64,000 nt of DNA from Mariannaea sp. PMI_226. Its lineage: Eukaryota; Ascomycota; Sordariomycetes; Hypocreales; Nectriaceae. Numbering within the stretch: position 1 is the stretch's first letter; every line of letters begins with the position of its first letter. Shown in pieces: positions 12,401-22,448 of this stretch. The stretch is from NCBI GenBank assembly GCA_024336345.1, contig JANFOG010000006.1:2356001-2420000 (forward strand), written 5' to 3'. The notes below the pieces were generated by a model. That model ran no database searches, had not been told where the DNA came from, and worked only from the letters and a program-made list of their open reading frames with translations. The position numbers were made by a program, and so were the translations under genes.

Positions 12401-13725
12401 TTGTTCCACTCCCAGGAGGCTCCTGCCGAACGATGTTCCTTGAAAGTAACCACGGCTCTCATTTACTGGTTGAGGCTGCATCTCTGGATAGCTCCTTCGA
12501 GGCGACCCAACGCATAGCATCGCCTATCTATGAATCACAACATTGTCGACAAACTTGACGCCCTGGAGGCTCTCGGTTGAACTTGCCCTCGACCGCTCGG
12601 GACATGTCTATCATTCAAAGATAAGGAGAAAGATGCGTAACAATGAGACTGAAGCTGCATGGATGAGGATGCTTACCTGGGAAAAATGCGAGGCACACGA
12701 CAATGGAGATTCTGCTTAGATGGGTCAGACACGCAGGTTATTGTCTGGGTCAACAGTCCTTCTCTGCCATTGCCAGCTAAAGTTGCCCTGTTCAATATGA
12801 TCTGCTACTTCTTTCTCAACTTCTGGGGCTTATTGCTAGTGAAGATGTGGCCAGGTTCTAATTTCTAACCATGTTCACGAGATGCCTGTGAAAGCGAAGG
12901 GTTAGAAGGCTTTCCCGAATAGAAGCATTTATTCACGGCTTCTAGAGTTGGAAGATCAGCGATTAGGTTATGAAAACTAGGAAAAAGTCAAAAAATGAAC
13001 AGGAAGAAGGAAAGAAAAAGAACTATACGGAATATTCTTCGATGATAAGCCACCTAGATATGCAGCGGCTCAGGGCAGTATATTTTGCGCTCATCAGCTT
13101 CATCTCAGCTTCAGGCTGACCAGTTCAATCATTAGGTACCTTACCTACAGCACCTACCTACTAACTAAAGGTACCTGAATCGATGAATTTATAGCACTAA
13201 CTGGCTACCTGGAGTGCGCCAGCGAACGTCAGTGCAGCTGTGACAGAGTGGAATCAAATTTGAATATCTCCGGCACGCATCAAATCTAATCTACCCTGCG
13301 GATCCAAACTGGCCCGACATCGCTCTACTGTCTCTCCGTACCCCTCACGTTGAAGCCTCCCCCAACTTGTTCTAGTTGGAGCACTGAGGGGCATTGGAAA
13401 AGCCTCTACTGAACCAACCAATCCCCTCTAATGGCTTAGTAAAACAAAGGCGCTTTCTAAGCAGCATCGACATCATTTCTAATACACTCGTAGTCTCTCA
13501 CCAGACAAGCACCGATTTTCGCCGGGCAAACTTCCTTTCCACTCAAAGCGGTCTCTCCTGCAACTATTCTCTATTTTTACACCTCCAGGGCTCATCGACT
13601 GCCGACCCAGGACCTCTGTTTTATCCCAACTGAATACGAGACCATTTCCGTTGTGTCCCTCCTGCGTCTTACCTGCACCGAAACTACAACCGACCGTCCC
13701 AGGAGCAATTGTATTCACAGCAACA
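9433..13725. other. 4.3-kb region without a recognisable gene
   Basis: Short overlapping open frames occur on both strands, but none shows a domain, convincing splice-linked frames or a credible start. A dense TACCTA/AGGTACCT cluster lies at 13134-13176. The last ~300 bases form the pyrimidine-rich upstream region of CFD1. Non-coding transcripts cannot be excluded. Confidence 0.4.
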
Positions 13726-14727
13726 ATGGGCTTAGGAAGAGTCAAGAAAATAGTTCTGGTTCGTCATCTCTCAAATCGCTTGGATTTCTATCTTAGCTCT
13801 CTCCCAAATTTCTAGCTGACATGGATCTCGCAGGTCTTGTCCGGAAAAGGTGGAGTGGGCAAGTCATCTGTTACGACTCAACTCGCACTTTCTCTCGCCC
13901 TTTCCGGCCACTCAGTCGGCATTCTCGACATCGATTTAACAGGCCCTTCTATCCCGCGCATGCTTTCTATCGAGGAGTCGAAGGTTACGCAAGTACCAGG
14001 AGGATGGGCGCCAGTCGTGGTGCACGAAGCAGACCCCAGCAAGGGACTGGGTAGTCTTCATGCCATGAGCTTGGGCTTCCTGCTGCCTAAGCGGGGTGAC
14101 GCCGTGGTTTGGAGGGGTCCCAAGAAGACGGCTATGATCAGACAGTTTCTCAAGGACGTACTCTGGGACGATACCGACTACTTGCTGATTGATACTCCAC
14201 CTGGGACGAGCGACGAACATATTTCGCTGGCCGAGACGCTGCAGAAGGATGCCATGTTTGGCCAAGTAGCTGGAGCTGTGGTGGTCACAACGCCACAAGC
14301 CGTTGCCACAGCTGACGTGCGCAAGGAGCTCAATTTCTGTACAAAGACGGGGATTCGAGTGCTCGGCGTTGTGGAAAACATGAGCGGTTACGTCTGCCCA
14401 CACTGCTCCGAGTGCACCGACATATTTGGTTCGGGAGGTGGAAAATCTATGGCTGAAGAGTTCAACGTACCATTCCTCGGGTCTGTGCCTATGGATGCGC
14501 AATTCATCACTTTGATTGAGGAGGGAACGAGACCACGATATCCATCAGGGACCAAGATTAACGGCAACGACATTTCGACAAAAGATCTGGTCCCCGAAAC
14601 CGCGGTGAACGGAACAGGGGATGTCGACAACCTAGTAAGCAAGTACCGGGATTGCTCACTTTCGCATGTGTTCAAGGATATTACCACCAAGTTGACAACA
14701 AATGTGGGCGACCGTGGTGAGACTTGA
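13726..14727 (+). CDS. CFD1: Cytosolic Fe-S cluster assembly factor CFD1 (NUBP2, Mrp/NBP35 ATPase family)
   Basis: Exon 1 (13726-13758) encodes [12 protein letters not shown] 75-nt intron follows, then exon 2 (13834-14727), for 308 aa. Cfd1 forms a complex with Nbp35 that assembles a transient 4Fe-4S cluster for delivery to cytosolic and nuclear apoproteins. Visible: deviant Walker [11 protein letters not shown] at residues 13-22, [18 protein letters not shown], and the cluster-binding CPHC pair at about residues 199-202. It lacks the N-terminal four-cysteine ferredoxin-like extension of Nbp35, which separates it from that paralogue. Residues ~245-290 carry an Asp/Asn/Thr-rich insertion. Confidence 0.95.
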
Positions 14728-16587
14728 GTGGAAAGTCGTCCGTCGACTTTGGTAAACCCAGGGAATGCGATCCTAGGGGCCGGGGCACCACCACGCAACC
14801 AACATTGGCAAACTGCAGCTTACCATGTTCGCCGTGGAAGCGACCGAGAATCATCTTGCAGTGCCTAGTATTAGACTTGGACTGAATGTGGGTGCTCCAT
14901 AAAATCCTTTCAACCCGGACCATCGGCTTTCACAGGCTTTTTTTACTCGTTTCTGCCACAAAATCAAGCTCAGGCACTATCAAGTTGGCCCAACACCCGG
15001 TATCAGGCGGCATGAAGGCCCAGTCTCCGGCGAAACTAATGGCAAGCGAGACGAGCCGCGTACCAAAAAGTGCAGGTGGAGGAAAAGTGGCTATCTGAAG
15101 CGAGCGAAATAAAAAAACACACAGGGTCGGTTTTATACTGATACGAAAATATGACCTCACACCGTGGCGATCTGGGGCAGGGGGATGGAGCGAAAATATA
15201 CCGGTACCACACCATACCTACCATTGATAATACAGGCAGAGACAAAAGCACAGGTAGTGCTGACCAAGGTACCTATATATATGCTGCATGAGGGATAGAG
15301 GGTATGCGAACAAGAGTGTGCAAATAAAAAACTGATGATAACGAATAAAAACGATTGTACAAACAAACAAACAAACAAACAAACAAAAAAAAAAAAAAGC
15401 CGCACCGACACATTATGCATTGCATCGGGAGCTATCACCTGCGCAGTCGTTCACAATGTACACGGGTCGGATGGTCGCTCGCGGCATACCGGACGGTTCC
15501 CCGGATTACATGCATGCATTCGATGGCAATGTGTTTTACTTGGGCCAGTTGCATCATAAGAAACGCGGTTCTAATACTCCCTACCGTAGGCACCTTACCT
15601 ACCTGGGCCATGTACTGTGATGAACAGCTACGCTTCAAATATAAAGATTCATTGCAGTAAGTCAGGTACCATACTACCAACTCCCTCTGCAGATCTCTGC
15701 CACACGAGACTCGGCCAATCGAAGCCGCGCAAACAGTGTCCCAACAACAAAATCCATACATACCCATGACGAAAGAATGGCAACATCCCTGGAACGTCCT
15801 TGGGTTTCGTGGGTTCGAGGGCCGAGACATGCCCAAGCCACCCCGCTGCTAACCCACAGTATTCCTTGCTTGAGCTCTCCAGGAGTACAGTAGCAGAATT
15901 TTGTCTGTACTACATAGTATGGATGTACCCAGCGGTGGCCAAGCTTCCCAAATTTTTGGCCCTGGGTGGGTACTGCAGAAAAAAAACTTTCAGACGGTGC
16001 GCGCTAGATCGAGGTGCGTCCGGGGACAAAAAGAAGAAGATTACCGTTATTGGTAGTCAACCATCCGCTTGTGGATTAGCTCTGACCCGGTAGAACAGGG
16101 CACAAGCGCTCTAAGTTATTCTTTTTTTTCTTTTTAATTCTGCCGGTACTTCGCATCTCGTACCGCAGGTACAGGACAGTAGGTACATCAATCCTCCAGG
16201 CAGCTCCCCCCATCCACTCTCAACACCGCCCACCTTTACCACAATTAACCTGAACACCCGACAACACCAGGTACCCAAACGGCCTGACCTCCACTGCCAT
16301 TGAACATAACCCCTCAAAAAGCCAAAAATTCTCTCACCGACATCATCTCTCTACCTTCATCCCCCTTTTCCACATTTTTTTTCGCTCTCACAAAGAGTGA
16401 ATCGCTGCCGTCTTGATACAAACAAACAAGTGGTCGCCGTTCTCGTGGCATTCCACCGAGCTTATTATTGACCCCGCCAAAAAGGCCAAAAAAAAAAAAA
16501 GCCCTACCCTCTCCACGCGCCAACACCAGACATCTCAACTCACAACGCTCACGCGACCAATTCTTTCATCTTCTCAACTGCTCGCCG
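14728..16587. other. CFD1 3' region and spacer before SPE2
   Basis: No gene recognised. Holds an (AAAC)n tract running into poly-A (15361-15398), several GGTACC-type motifs (near 15267, 15590 and 16140-16270), and poly-T/poly-A runs at about 16120 and 16488. Confidence 0.5.
15361..15398. repeat. (AAAC)n microsatellite followed by poly-A
   Basis: Six AAAC units followed by a run of about 14 adenines, read directly. Confidence 0.9.
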
Positions 16588-16593
16588 TATAAA
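16588..16593 (+). promoter_or_regulatory. Candidate TATA box of SPE2
   Basis: TATAAA, about 740 bp before the main start codon and about 140 bp before uORF2. If used, transcription would start near 16620, giving the long leader that the uORF and 5' UTR intron imply. Confidence 0.35.
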
Positions 16594-16617
16594 CGCGCTT
16601 TGGATTCGTACAATTCG

Positions 16618-16638
16618 ATGAAGAATATACGAGTCTAA
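16618..16638 (+). other. Possible uORF1 (hexapeptide MKNIRV) upstream of SPE2
   Basis: ATG followed by five codons and TAA. It lies only ~30 bp after the candidate TATA box, so it may be at or before the transcription start and never translated. Confidence 0.2.
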
Positions 16639-16727
16639 TCTTATCTCAACTGTCCAAAAGACATCTCGACGGCCGTACTTCTCGACCGTCGCACAGCCCC
16701 GCCCCCGGTTCCTCCACAAGGTCTTCT

Positions 16728-16903
16728 ATGCGACCGACAGATCTCCTACGATTCCTCTTTTCCCGACCTTCCAAGTATGATACCAATGGCCTTGAGCTTT
16801 TTCTTTTTTCACTTCTTTCTTTGATATTATCTGTCTATTCTTTCTCGTATTGTTCTGCCACACAATGCTAACATACATCTCTTCCCTCGCTAGGCCACGA
16901 TAG
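16728..16903 (+). promoter_or_regulatory. Spliced uORF2 in the SPE2 leader (18 codons) with 5' UTR intron
   Basis: ATG at 16728-16730 opens a frame cut by a predicted intron (16775-16893, 119 nt; GTATGA donor, TGCTAAC branch site, CTAG acceptor). Spliced, it encodes MRPTDLLRFLFSRPSKPR and stops at 16903. The intron removes two further ATGs (near 16787 and 16865). The remaining ~425 nt to the main start contain no ATG. uORF control of S-adenosylmethionine decarboxylase by polyamines is well known in animals and plants, so this is a plausible attenuator here. Confidence 0.5.
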
Positions 16904-17329
16904 CACCCCTTTAAAGAACAACCAGCAACAAATAGTCTTGATCAACAAACTTCCTCTCTCCTCCTCGAACCCCCTTGAACCGACTCCGCGTACTGCAGAC
17001 TCGGCTCACCCTTCACCGTCCATCATTTCGTCAAGAGAGCGGTTTATCCACACCTTTCGTCTCCGACCCCCTTAACGTCCCCTCGAGAGACGTTAGCCGT
17101 ACCCGTAACTCAACGTATTGCTGCTGGCTCCGCCAGCATCTGATAAAGACCACAACTCTGTGGGCCTACTCTCTCAAACAGACGCCGCATAGTCTGTTTG
17201 AGCGGTAGCTAGTGCTCCGCGGACTCTGCCATCCGGGCAAAGAAAACTACAACCTCCAACCTTTCGCAGTTTCTGCTCCTCCCACTGGAACCCGTTGTCA
17301 ATTCCCAATTCCTCCTAGGTTCCACCAGG

Positions 17330-18923
17330 ATGTTCACCAACGAGGTCCCCGTCAATTATACCTTTTCTCCGTCCTCGGCTACTCCTCATCTGACTATCAA
17401 TCATGATGTAGCAGCCGATCTGGACTCAACTGGTGCCTTTGAAGGTATGCTTACAAGCCTACATGTTTCTCTTCTCCCGTGTTTCAATTCACTAACACAG
17501 ACCCCAAGGCCCTGAGAAACTGCTCGAGGTTTGGTTTGCGCCAACTGCCACCACCTTGCCTCCCACTGCCCCGGCCAATGGCTTGAAAGCTGTCCCCTCC
17601 GAGACTTGGGTGGGCATGCTCGACATGGTCAACTGCAAGATTCTCTCTGTTCTCGAGTCCGAGAACATGGATGCCTATCTCCTGTCTGAGTCAAGCATGT
17701 TCGTCTTCCCCCACAAGATCATTCTCAAGACTTGCGGAACCACGACTCTCCTCCTGGGACTTCAACGCATGCTGCACATCGCAGCTGTCCACGCTGGCTT
17801 TCCATTCCATAACGCCAACTCCATCGAGGACATTCGCTGCGCAGCCACTCCCTACCGAGTCTTCTACAGTCGCAAGAACTTTCTCTTCCCTGACAAGCAA
17901 AAAGGTCCCCATCGCAGCTGGAAGCAGGAGGTCAAATACCTTGACGACATGTTCGAGGGAGGCAGTGCCTATATGGTGGGTAAGATGAATGGAGACCATT
18001 GGTACTTGTACATCACGTCTCCCAACCAGCAGGCCTTGACGCCTCCCCGGACCCCCCAGTCCGAAGCCGAGGAGAATGAGTTCATTGCCCGAATTCCTGT
18101 TGGAACAGGATCATTTCGCACCAAGCTTCCTGGCCACCAGGATGAGACATTGGAAATTCTGATGACGGACCTCGATCCTGAGAATGCGAAGCAGTTTTAC
18201 TTGGAGCACGCGAGTGCGGTCGCGAGCGACAAGCTAGCTGCGGAGGCTCAGGATGCCCGCAAACAGGCTATTCAGAGCCTTGGAGGACTTGCTGATACGC
18301 CTGACGAAGTGGACGTCTTCAGCAACGGGGTTGAATCTGATTTGAACACCCACACTCTCGAGCCCATTGAGGAATTGACTACGGAGGGTCATGCCCTGGG
18401 CACCGTCGTTTCGGAGAGCTGCGGTCTCTCGAGCGTGTACCCAACCACCGAGTACCCCGATGCTCGTGTGGATGCTTATATCTTCAGCCCGTGTGGATTT
18501 TCCGCCAACGGTGTTATTCCTGCTGCTCAGACCGAGGGCGTCCCCGCCAAGTCAGAGCACTACTTCACCGTCCATGTGACCCCTGAACCAGAGTGCTCTT
18601 ATGCTTCGTTCGAGACAAACGTTCCTGGCGGTCAGAGCGGACGCACCACCGCTGAGATTATCGAGCACGTTGTCGATATTTTCCGCCCTGGTCGTTTCAG
18701 TGTTACTCTGTTCCAGGACAAGGCCCAAACTGCGAACCCATATGGCATGGGCGGAGATGACACCAAGTCATGGGCTGCCAACCGTCTCGTTGATCCCGTT
18801 CGTGGATATCGACGAATTGATCGCATCGTCCACGACTTTGAGGACTACGATCTCGTCTTCCGCTTCTACGAGCGTGAAGGTTGGGCTGGCGGCAAGTCTG
18901 CACGAGTTGGCGAGCCTCTGTAA
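17330..18923 (+). CDS. SPE2: S-adenosylmethionine decarboxylase proenzyme
   Basis: Exon 1 (17330-17444) and exon 2 (17509-18923) give 509 aa, typical of filamentous fungi. The enzyme makes decarboxylated AdoMet, the aminopropyl donor for spermidine and spermine. It self-cleaves at a Glu-Ser bond to form the pyruvoyl cofactor. The site LSESSMFVF is present with the cleaved Glu-Ser at about residues 99/100. Also visible: KTCGTTTLL with the catalytic Cys, the substrate-binding segment YFTVHVTPEPECSYASFE, and GYRRIDRIVHDFEDYDLVF near the C-terminus. The exon 2 acceptor is CCCCAAG|GCC, needed to read EGPEKLLEVWF; the stronger-looking CACAG just upstream would break the frame. The leader carries a uORF and an intron. 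Confidence 0.95.
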
Positions 18924-19561
18924 ATATGCTCGCCACATTGATGCAGATTGATTGAGATTCACAAGATTGTTCTTTTTGAGATTTGTTTTAGGTTTCTTTT
19001 TATCTTAAGTGTTTGCTTCTTGAAAGCAGCCCAATTACTAAATGTCGGATCATTCTTTTCTGACGTATGAGCATGGGTCACTGTCATTTTGGTTATTCCT
19101 CATATTGCTCCCCATTCATGTTCTCAGCACTCTGCCAATCAGTAGCACACGTACGCTGTACGTTGGAACTCTAGCACCTTCATTTTCATCTAAACCAATT
19201 GACATTATCTGAGATATGACAAACTATAATTTCTCTTGCGCCTACAATTTTGGAATGTTGACATGCCGAAACATAATATTGTCCTGCACAGATTGCAAAG
19301 CTCGCTATCCTTTATTTTCTTATTGCGAACCCCAGCGCTCTCAGATGTGACGAAGCCTATTCCGGCAGCTTGCTCTTAGCTTACTGTACCTCAATTGGCG
19401 CGCGATCCGATAACGATAAGGGGCCCACACGTGACCATTTCCCCAATCGCCTGCCAAATTTTTTTCTTGCTAGCTTCAAGCATCACCACCCAGAATCGCA
19501 TACCGACTACGCCCAGAGGAAAAAAAAAAAAACAGAAAAACAACCAGACCTTTTGCCCACC
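18924..19561. other. SPE2 3' region and NOP10 promoter
   Basis: T-rich 3' flank of SPE2, then an upstream region of NOP10 ending in a poly-A tract (about 19521-19532). No other gene seen. Confidence 0.5.
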
Positions 19562-19831
19562 ATGCATTTGATGTACACCCTCGACGCCAACGGCAACCGC
19601 CTCTACACCCTCAAGAAGGTCGCTCACGGCCAGGTTACCAAGTCTGCCCACCCGGCTCGCTTCTCCCCCGACGACAAGTGGTCGCGCCAGCGTGTCACCC
19701 TCAAGCGCCGCTTTGGTCTGCTCTTGACCCAGCAGAGTAAGTTTTCCGGTCTTGTCCCGCTCGATTTCTGCGATCGTGGGAGCTCCTGTGTGTGAATTAA
19801 TGCTAATTGGGTCGCTTTAGAGGAGGAATAA
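19562..19831 (+). CDS. NOP10: H/ACA ribonucleoprotein subunit NOP10
   Basis: Exon 1 (19562-19736) plus an 11-nt last exon (19821-19831) encode 61 aa beginning [19 protein letters not shown] and ending LLTQQKEE. Nop10 is a small core protein of H/ACA snoRNPs, which pseudouridylate rRNA and process pre-rRNA. The near-invariant block [19 protein letters not shown] is present. The intron starts GTAAGT and ends TTTAG, and its branch-like TGCTAAT precedes the acceptor. Without splicing the frame would add about 20 unrelated residues, so the tiny terminal exon is preferred. The gene faces NOB1, another ribosome-biogenesis gene, tail to tail. Confidence 0.93.
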
Positions 19832-20209
19832 ACCGACATTCTGCGAATCGAGCCGATACAAAATGAGCGACGAAGTCTTTCATAAGAGGTTAGAAGGAGG
19901 AGAAGTTTGAGGAGATGAACAAAGAAACTCGGAGACAGAAGTGATGAGAGGGTGAAAGAGAGAGACAGAGAGGTGGATTGGCGTTTCAAGGTCACATCAC
20001 ATCACAAGAGGCGTTTTGTTTTGACGGTCACAATGGATCAGAAGTGTGGAAAAATAAGGAGAAGTTCTGACATTTCAATCATAAAAAAAAACTTTTTCGT
20101 TACTACTTTTTGATGCCCTCTAAATTTGTCCCAAACATTTCTCTATCAAAGAAACCCATTCTTTACGTGCCAGTAATATCGTTTGTAATGATCTCTTGCT
20201 TTCTACCTC
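19832..20209. other. Convergent 3' region between NOP10 and NOB1
   Basis: About 380 bases of purine-rich then T-rich sequence that should hold both 3' UTRs. No gene seen. Confidence 0.5.
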
Positions 20210-21613
20210 TTAGTGCTTGCGCTTGGAATTCACCCTTCGTCCTGCGCCCACACGAATCTTACCGCTGGACCCGGAGCGGTCGCCGCTGAGGATGCTCGGC
20301 AGGTAGTCCTGGTCCATGAGGTCCTTCTTGCGCGATCGGCGCTGCTCCTCGTTGGCCCGGGTGTACTCCTTCTGGTCCTCGGTGAGGATGAGCTCGGCAC
20401 CCCAGTTGCCCTGGCCTCCGGCGCCCTTGGCCAGGCGGCCGTTTGAGCTGCCATGGACGGGCTTGGGCACGCTGTAGACGTTGCCGCGGTTGTTCCACTG
20501 GAAGTTGCGCTTGAGATGAAGCTTGAAGACGCCGCGCTCGTCGGTGGAGCAGCTGACGCGCATGAGCGTGGGCTGGCCGCACGAGGGGCAGAACTGGCGG
20601 CTGGTGTCCTTGCAGACGGTGAAGCAGCCGTGGCAGCGCAGGACCCAGGACTTGAGGGTGGTGATGCGGGCGAGCGAAGGAGCGACGAGGTTGAGGTTCA
20701 TGCGCAGCGCGACGTTCTGCATGGCGAAATCGGACGTCAGGACGGCAGCCTGGAGCGTCTTTTGCACGGGTTGGGAGGGGGTGGAGGATAGAGGGTCTTT
20801 GGCTTGGTGTTTCTTGAGGTTGGAGGGGGTGATCCAGCCTCCTTCGTCATCAGATGGGGCGCCATCGTCTTCTTCTTCTTCTTCTCCCTCCTCTTCCACT
20901 GCTTCTACTATATCGTCGGCGACTTGATCAGTCTGGGTAGTAGCAGGAATGTCTGCTTGAGTCTCGGTCTCATTTGTGGGCTCTGCCACAGGGGCAGTAG
21001 TATCCTTGTCCTCTGAAGTGGACGTTTCGGAGTCAAGCGCCAACTTCTGTACGCTCTCGTCAAGTGATTGTTCTGTTGAGTCCTCCGTCGCTGGCGCCAG
21101 CTTCTCATCTGTGGTTGTTGACTCGATCTCTGGCGTCTTCTCGTCAGACGAAGGAGCCGCAATGGCATCTTCAGCCTTACTAGGAACGGCAGCACCTTCT
21201 TCTTCCTTCTTCTGTGGGGGCTTGCCGTTCAACCCCTTCTGGCCGGGCAGATTCCTCAATCTCCAATCCCCGCCATTACGCTCGCACTCCAGCTCGTAGC
21301 CCAAGGCTAAGACCTCAATATCCGGTCGGCTCAGCACAGACAAGTCGCCCGTTCGCCTGGCGAAATCTCGAATAAACTTTACGCTGTTTGGTTTGGGGCT
21401 TCGAAGGGTGATGAAGGGGAGCAAGGTCGTTTCCACGCGGGACCTGGTGGCGGCGTCGCGGATTTCGGAGATGATGGATGGGAGGGTGTAAAGCTGTTCA
21501 GCCTTTGCGCGCAAGGTAGTGGCAGGAGGGTCGTTCTTGATTAGGGGACCTGTGTCGAGGACGAGACTGTGAATCTGCTTTGGCGCGGGGTCGCCGGGTT
21601 GAGGAGTTGCCAT
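20210..21613 (-). CDS. NOB1: 20S pre-rRNA endonuclease NOB1 (PIN domain)
   Basis: Single exon, 467 aa from MATPQPGDPAPK; an in-frame ATG 12 codons upstream is less likely. Nob1 cleaves the D site at the 3' end of 18S rRNA in cytoplasmic pre-40S particles. The N-terminal PIN domain shows LVLDTGPLIK (first catalytic Asp), ITEIRD-like SIISEIRD and SVLSRPDIEVLALGYELE. A long acidic Ser/Thr/Glu-rich spacer (about residues 135-270, EEEGEEEEEDDGAPSDDEGGW) follows. The zinc ribbon has CHGC and CPSC pairs at about residues 323-341. The C-terminus is basic (GRRVNSKRKH). All elements of the family are present. Confidence 0.95.
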   Translation of the reverse strand: MATPQPGDPAPKQIHSLVLDTGPLIKNDPPATTLRAKAEQLYTLPSIISEIRDAATRSRVETTLLPFITLRSPKPNSVKFIRDFARRTGDLSVLSRPDIEVLALGYELECERNGGDWRLRNLPGQKGLNGKPPQKKEEEGAAVPSKAEDAIAAPSSDEKTPEIESTTTDEKLAPATEDSTEQSLDESVQKLALDSETSTSEDKDTTAPVAEPTNETETQADIPATTQTDQVADDIVEAVEEEGEEEEEDDGAPSDDEGGWITPSNLKKHQAKDPLSSTPSQPVQKTLQAAVLTSDFAMQNVALRMNLNLVAPSLARITTLKSWVLRCHGCFTVCKDTSRQFCPSCGQPTLMRVSCSTDERGVFKLHLKRNFQWNNRGNVYSVPKPVHGSSNGRLAKGAGGQGNWGAELILTEDQKEYTRANEEQRRSRKKDLMDQDYLPSILSGDRSGSSGKIRVGAGRRVNSKRKH

Positions 21614-22448
21614 GATGAGGATTTGAGACGAGGCTATCTGTGTGTACACTGTTGATCCAGGAAAAGACTTGAATGATGCTGGCTGTAGCTTATGAGCTGT
21701 TTAGGCTTGCAATCTGCTTTATGAGGATCACAAAACTGCGAGGAGTTGTGCGTCGGTGGCTCGTTGACGACGTTGTCGATAATCTGTATGTAGGAAGTAG
21801 TGGGGGTGGGGTTTTCTTTTTTAGGCGGCGACTCAAAATTTCGAACCCTGACATTTGGTGTTTTTTTTTTTCCTTCCCAGAACAATAGCCTCTTTAGTTC
21901 AGTACCCAGTTAATTAATTTACTAGGGCGACCTTGCCAGCGAAACTAAATCTTAGTCAGCACTTTTTTCCCGCTTCGTCATGGCTCAAGGGATTGTAATT
22001 GTTTGATCAATACAGCCGCTAATTAACATTATTGATTGGTAAACGGTCAGCTGGAAATTACAGGTATGAATATATTCATGCCCTAGATGTTCATCCATGT
22101 CCTTTCTTAGAGAGTTGGTCTACGGAAGATCCGAAAAGATACAGTCATCATTATCTTAATGTATAAGCGTAGGGTGCTCGTTTCGAGCCAAAGTCCTCAC
22201 GACCCAACGGGTTTGGAAGAAAAATGACGGGGCTCCTATGAATATTACAATATATTCATGAGCATGTTGTTATCAGTTATTTCTAAAGTACTAGGTAACT
22301 AGGTAAAAGGGCTTCATGTATCAGGTACAGTCACAGGAGACCAGATCTTATCAGACAAGCTAGTGCTTCATCGACAATGTGACATGCTGCAAAATCTTGC
22401 AGACTACCTCTGCTTTACAACACAGAAACTTGTAAAGAACAAACGAGC
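21614..22448. other. Spacer between NOB1 5' end and MFS gene 3' end
   Basis: NOB1 upstream region, then AT-rich DNA with two similar AATATATTCATG-type segments (near 22070 and 22248). No gene recognised. Confidence 0.45.

Noticed and set aside
17501..17508. CACAG acceptor just before SPE2 exon 2
   Set aside because: Would shift the frame away from GPEKLLEVWFAPT; the AAG acceptor 8 nt downstream keeps it.
20213..21299. Several long frames antisense to NOB1
   Set aside because: Mirror images of a GC-rich, low-complexity coding exon; NOB1 motifs prove the minus strand.
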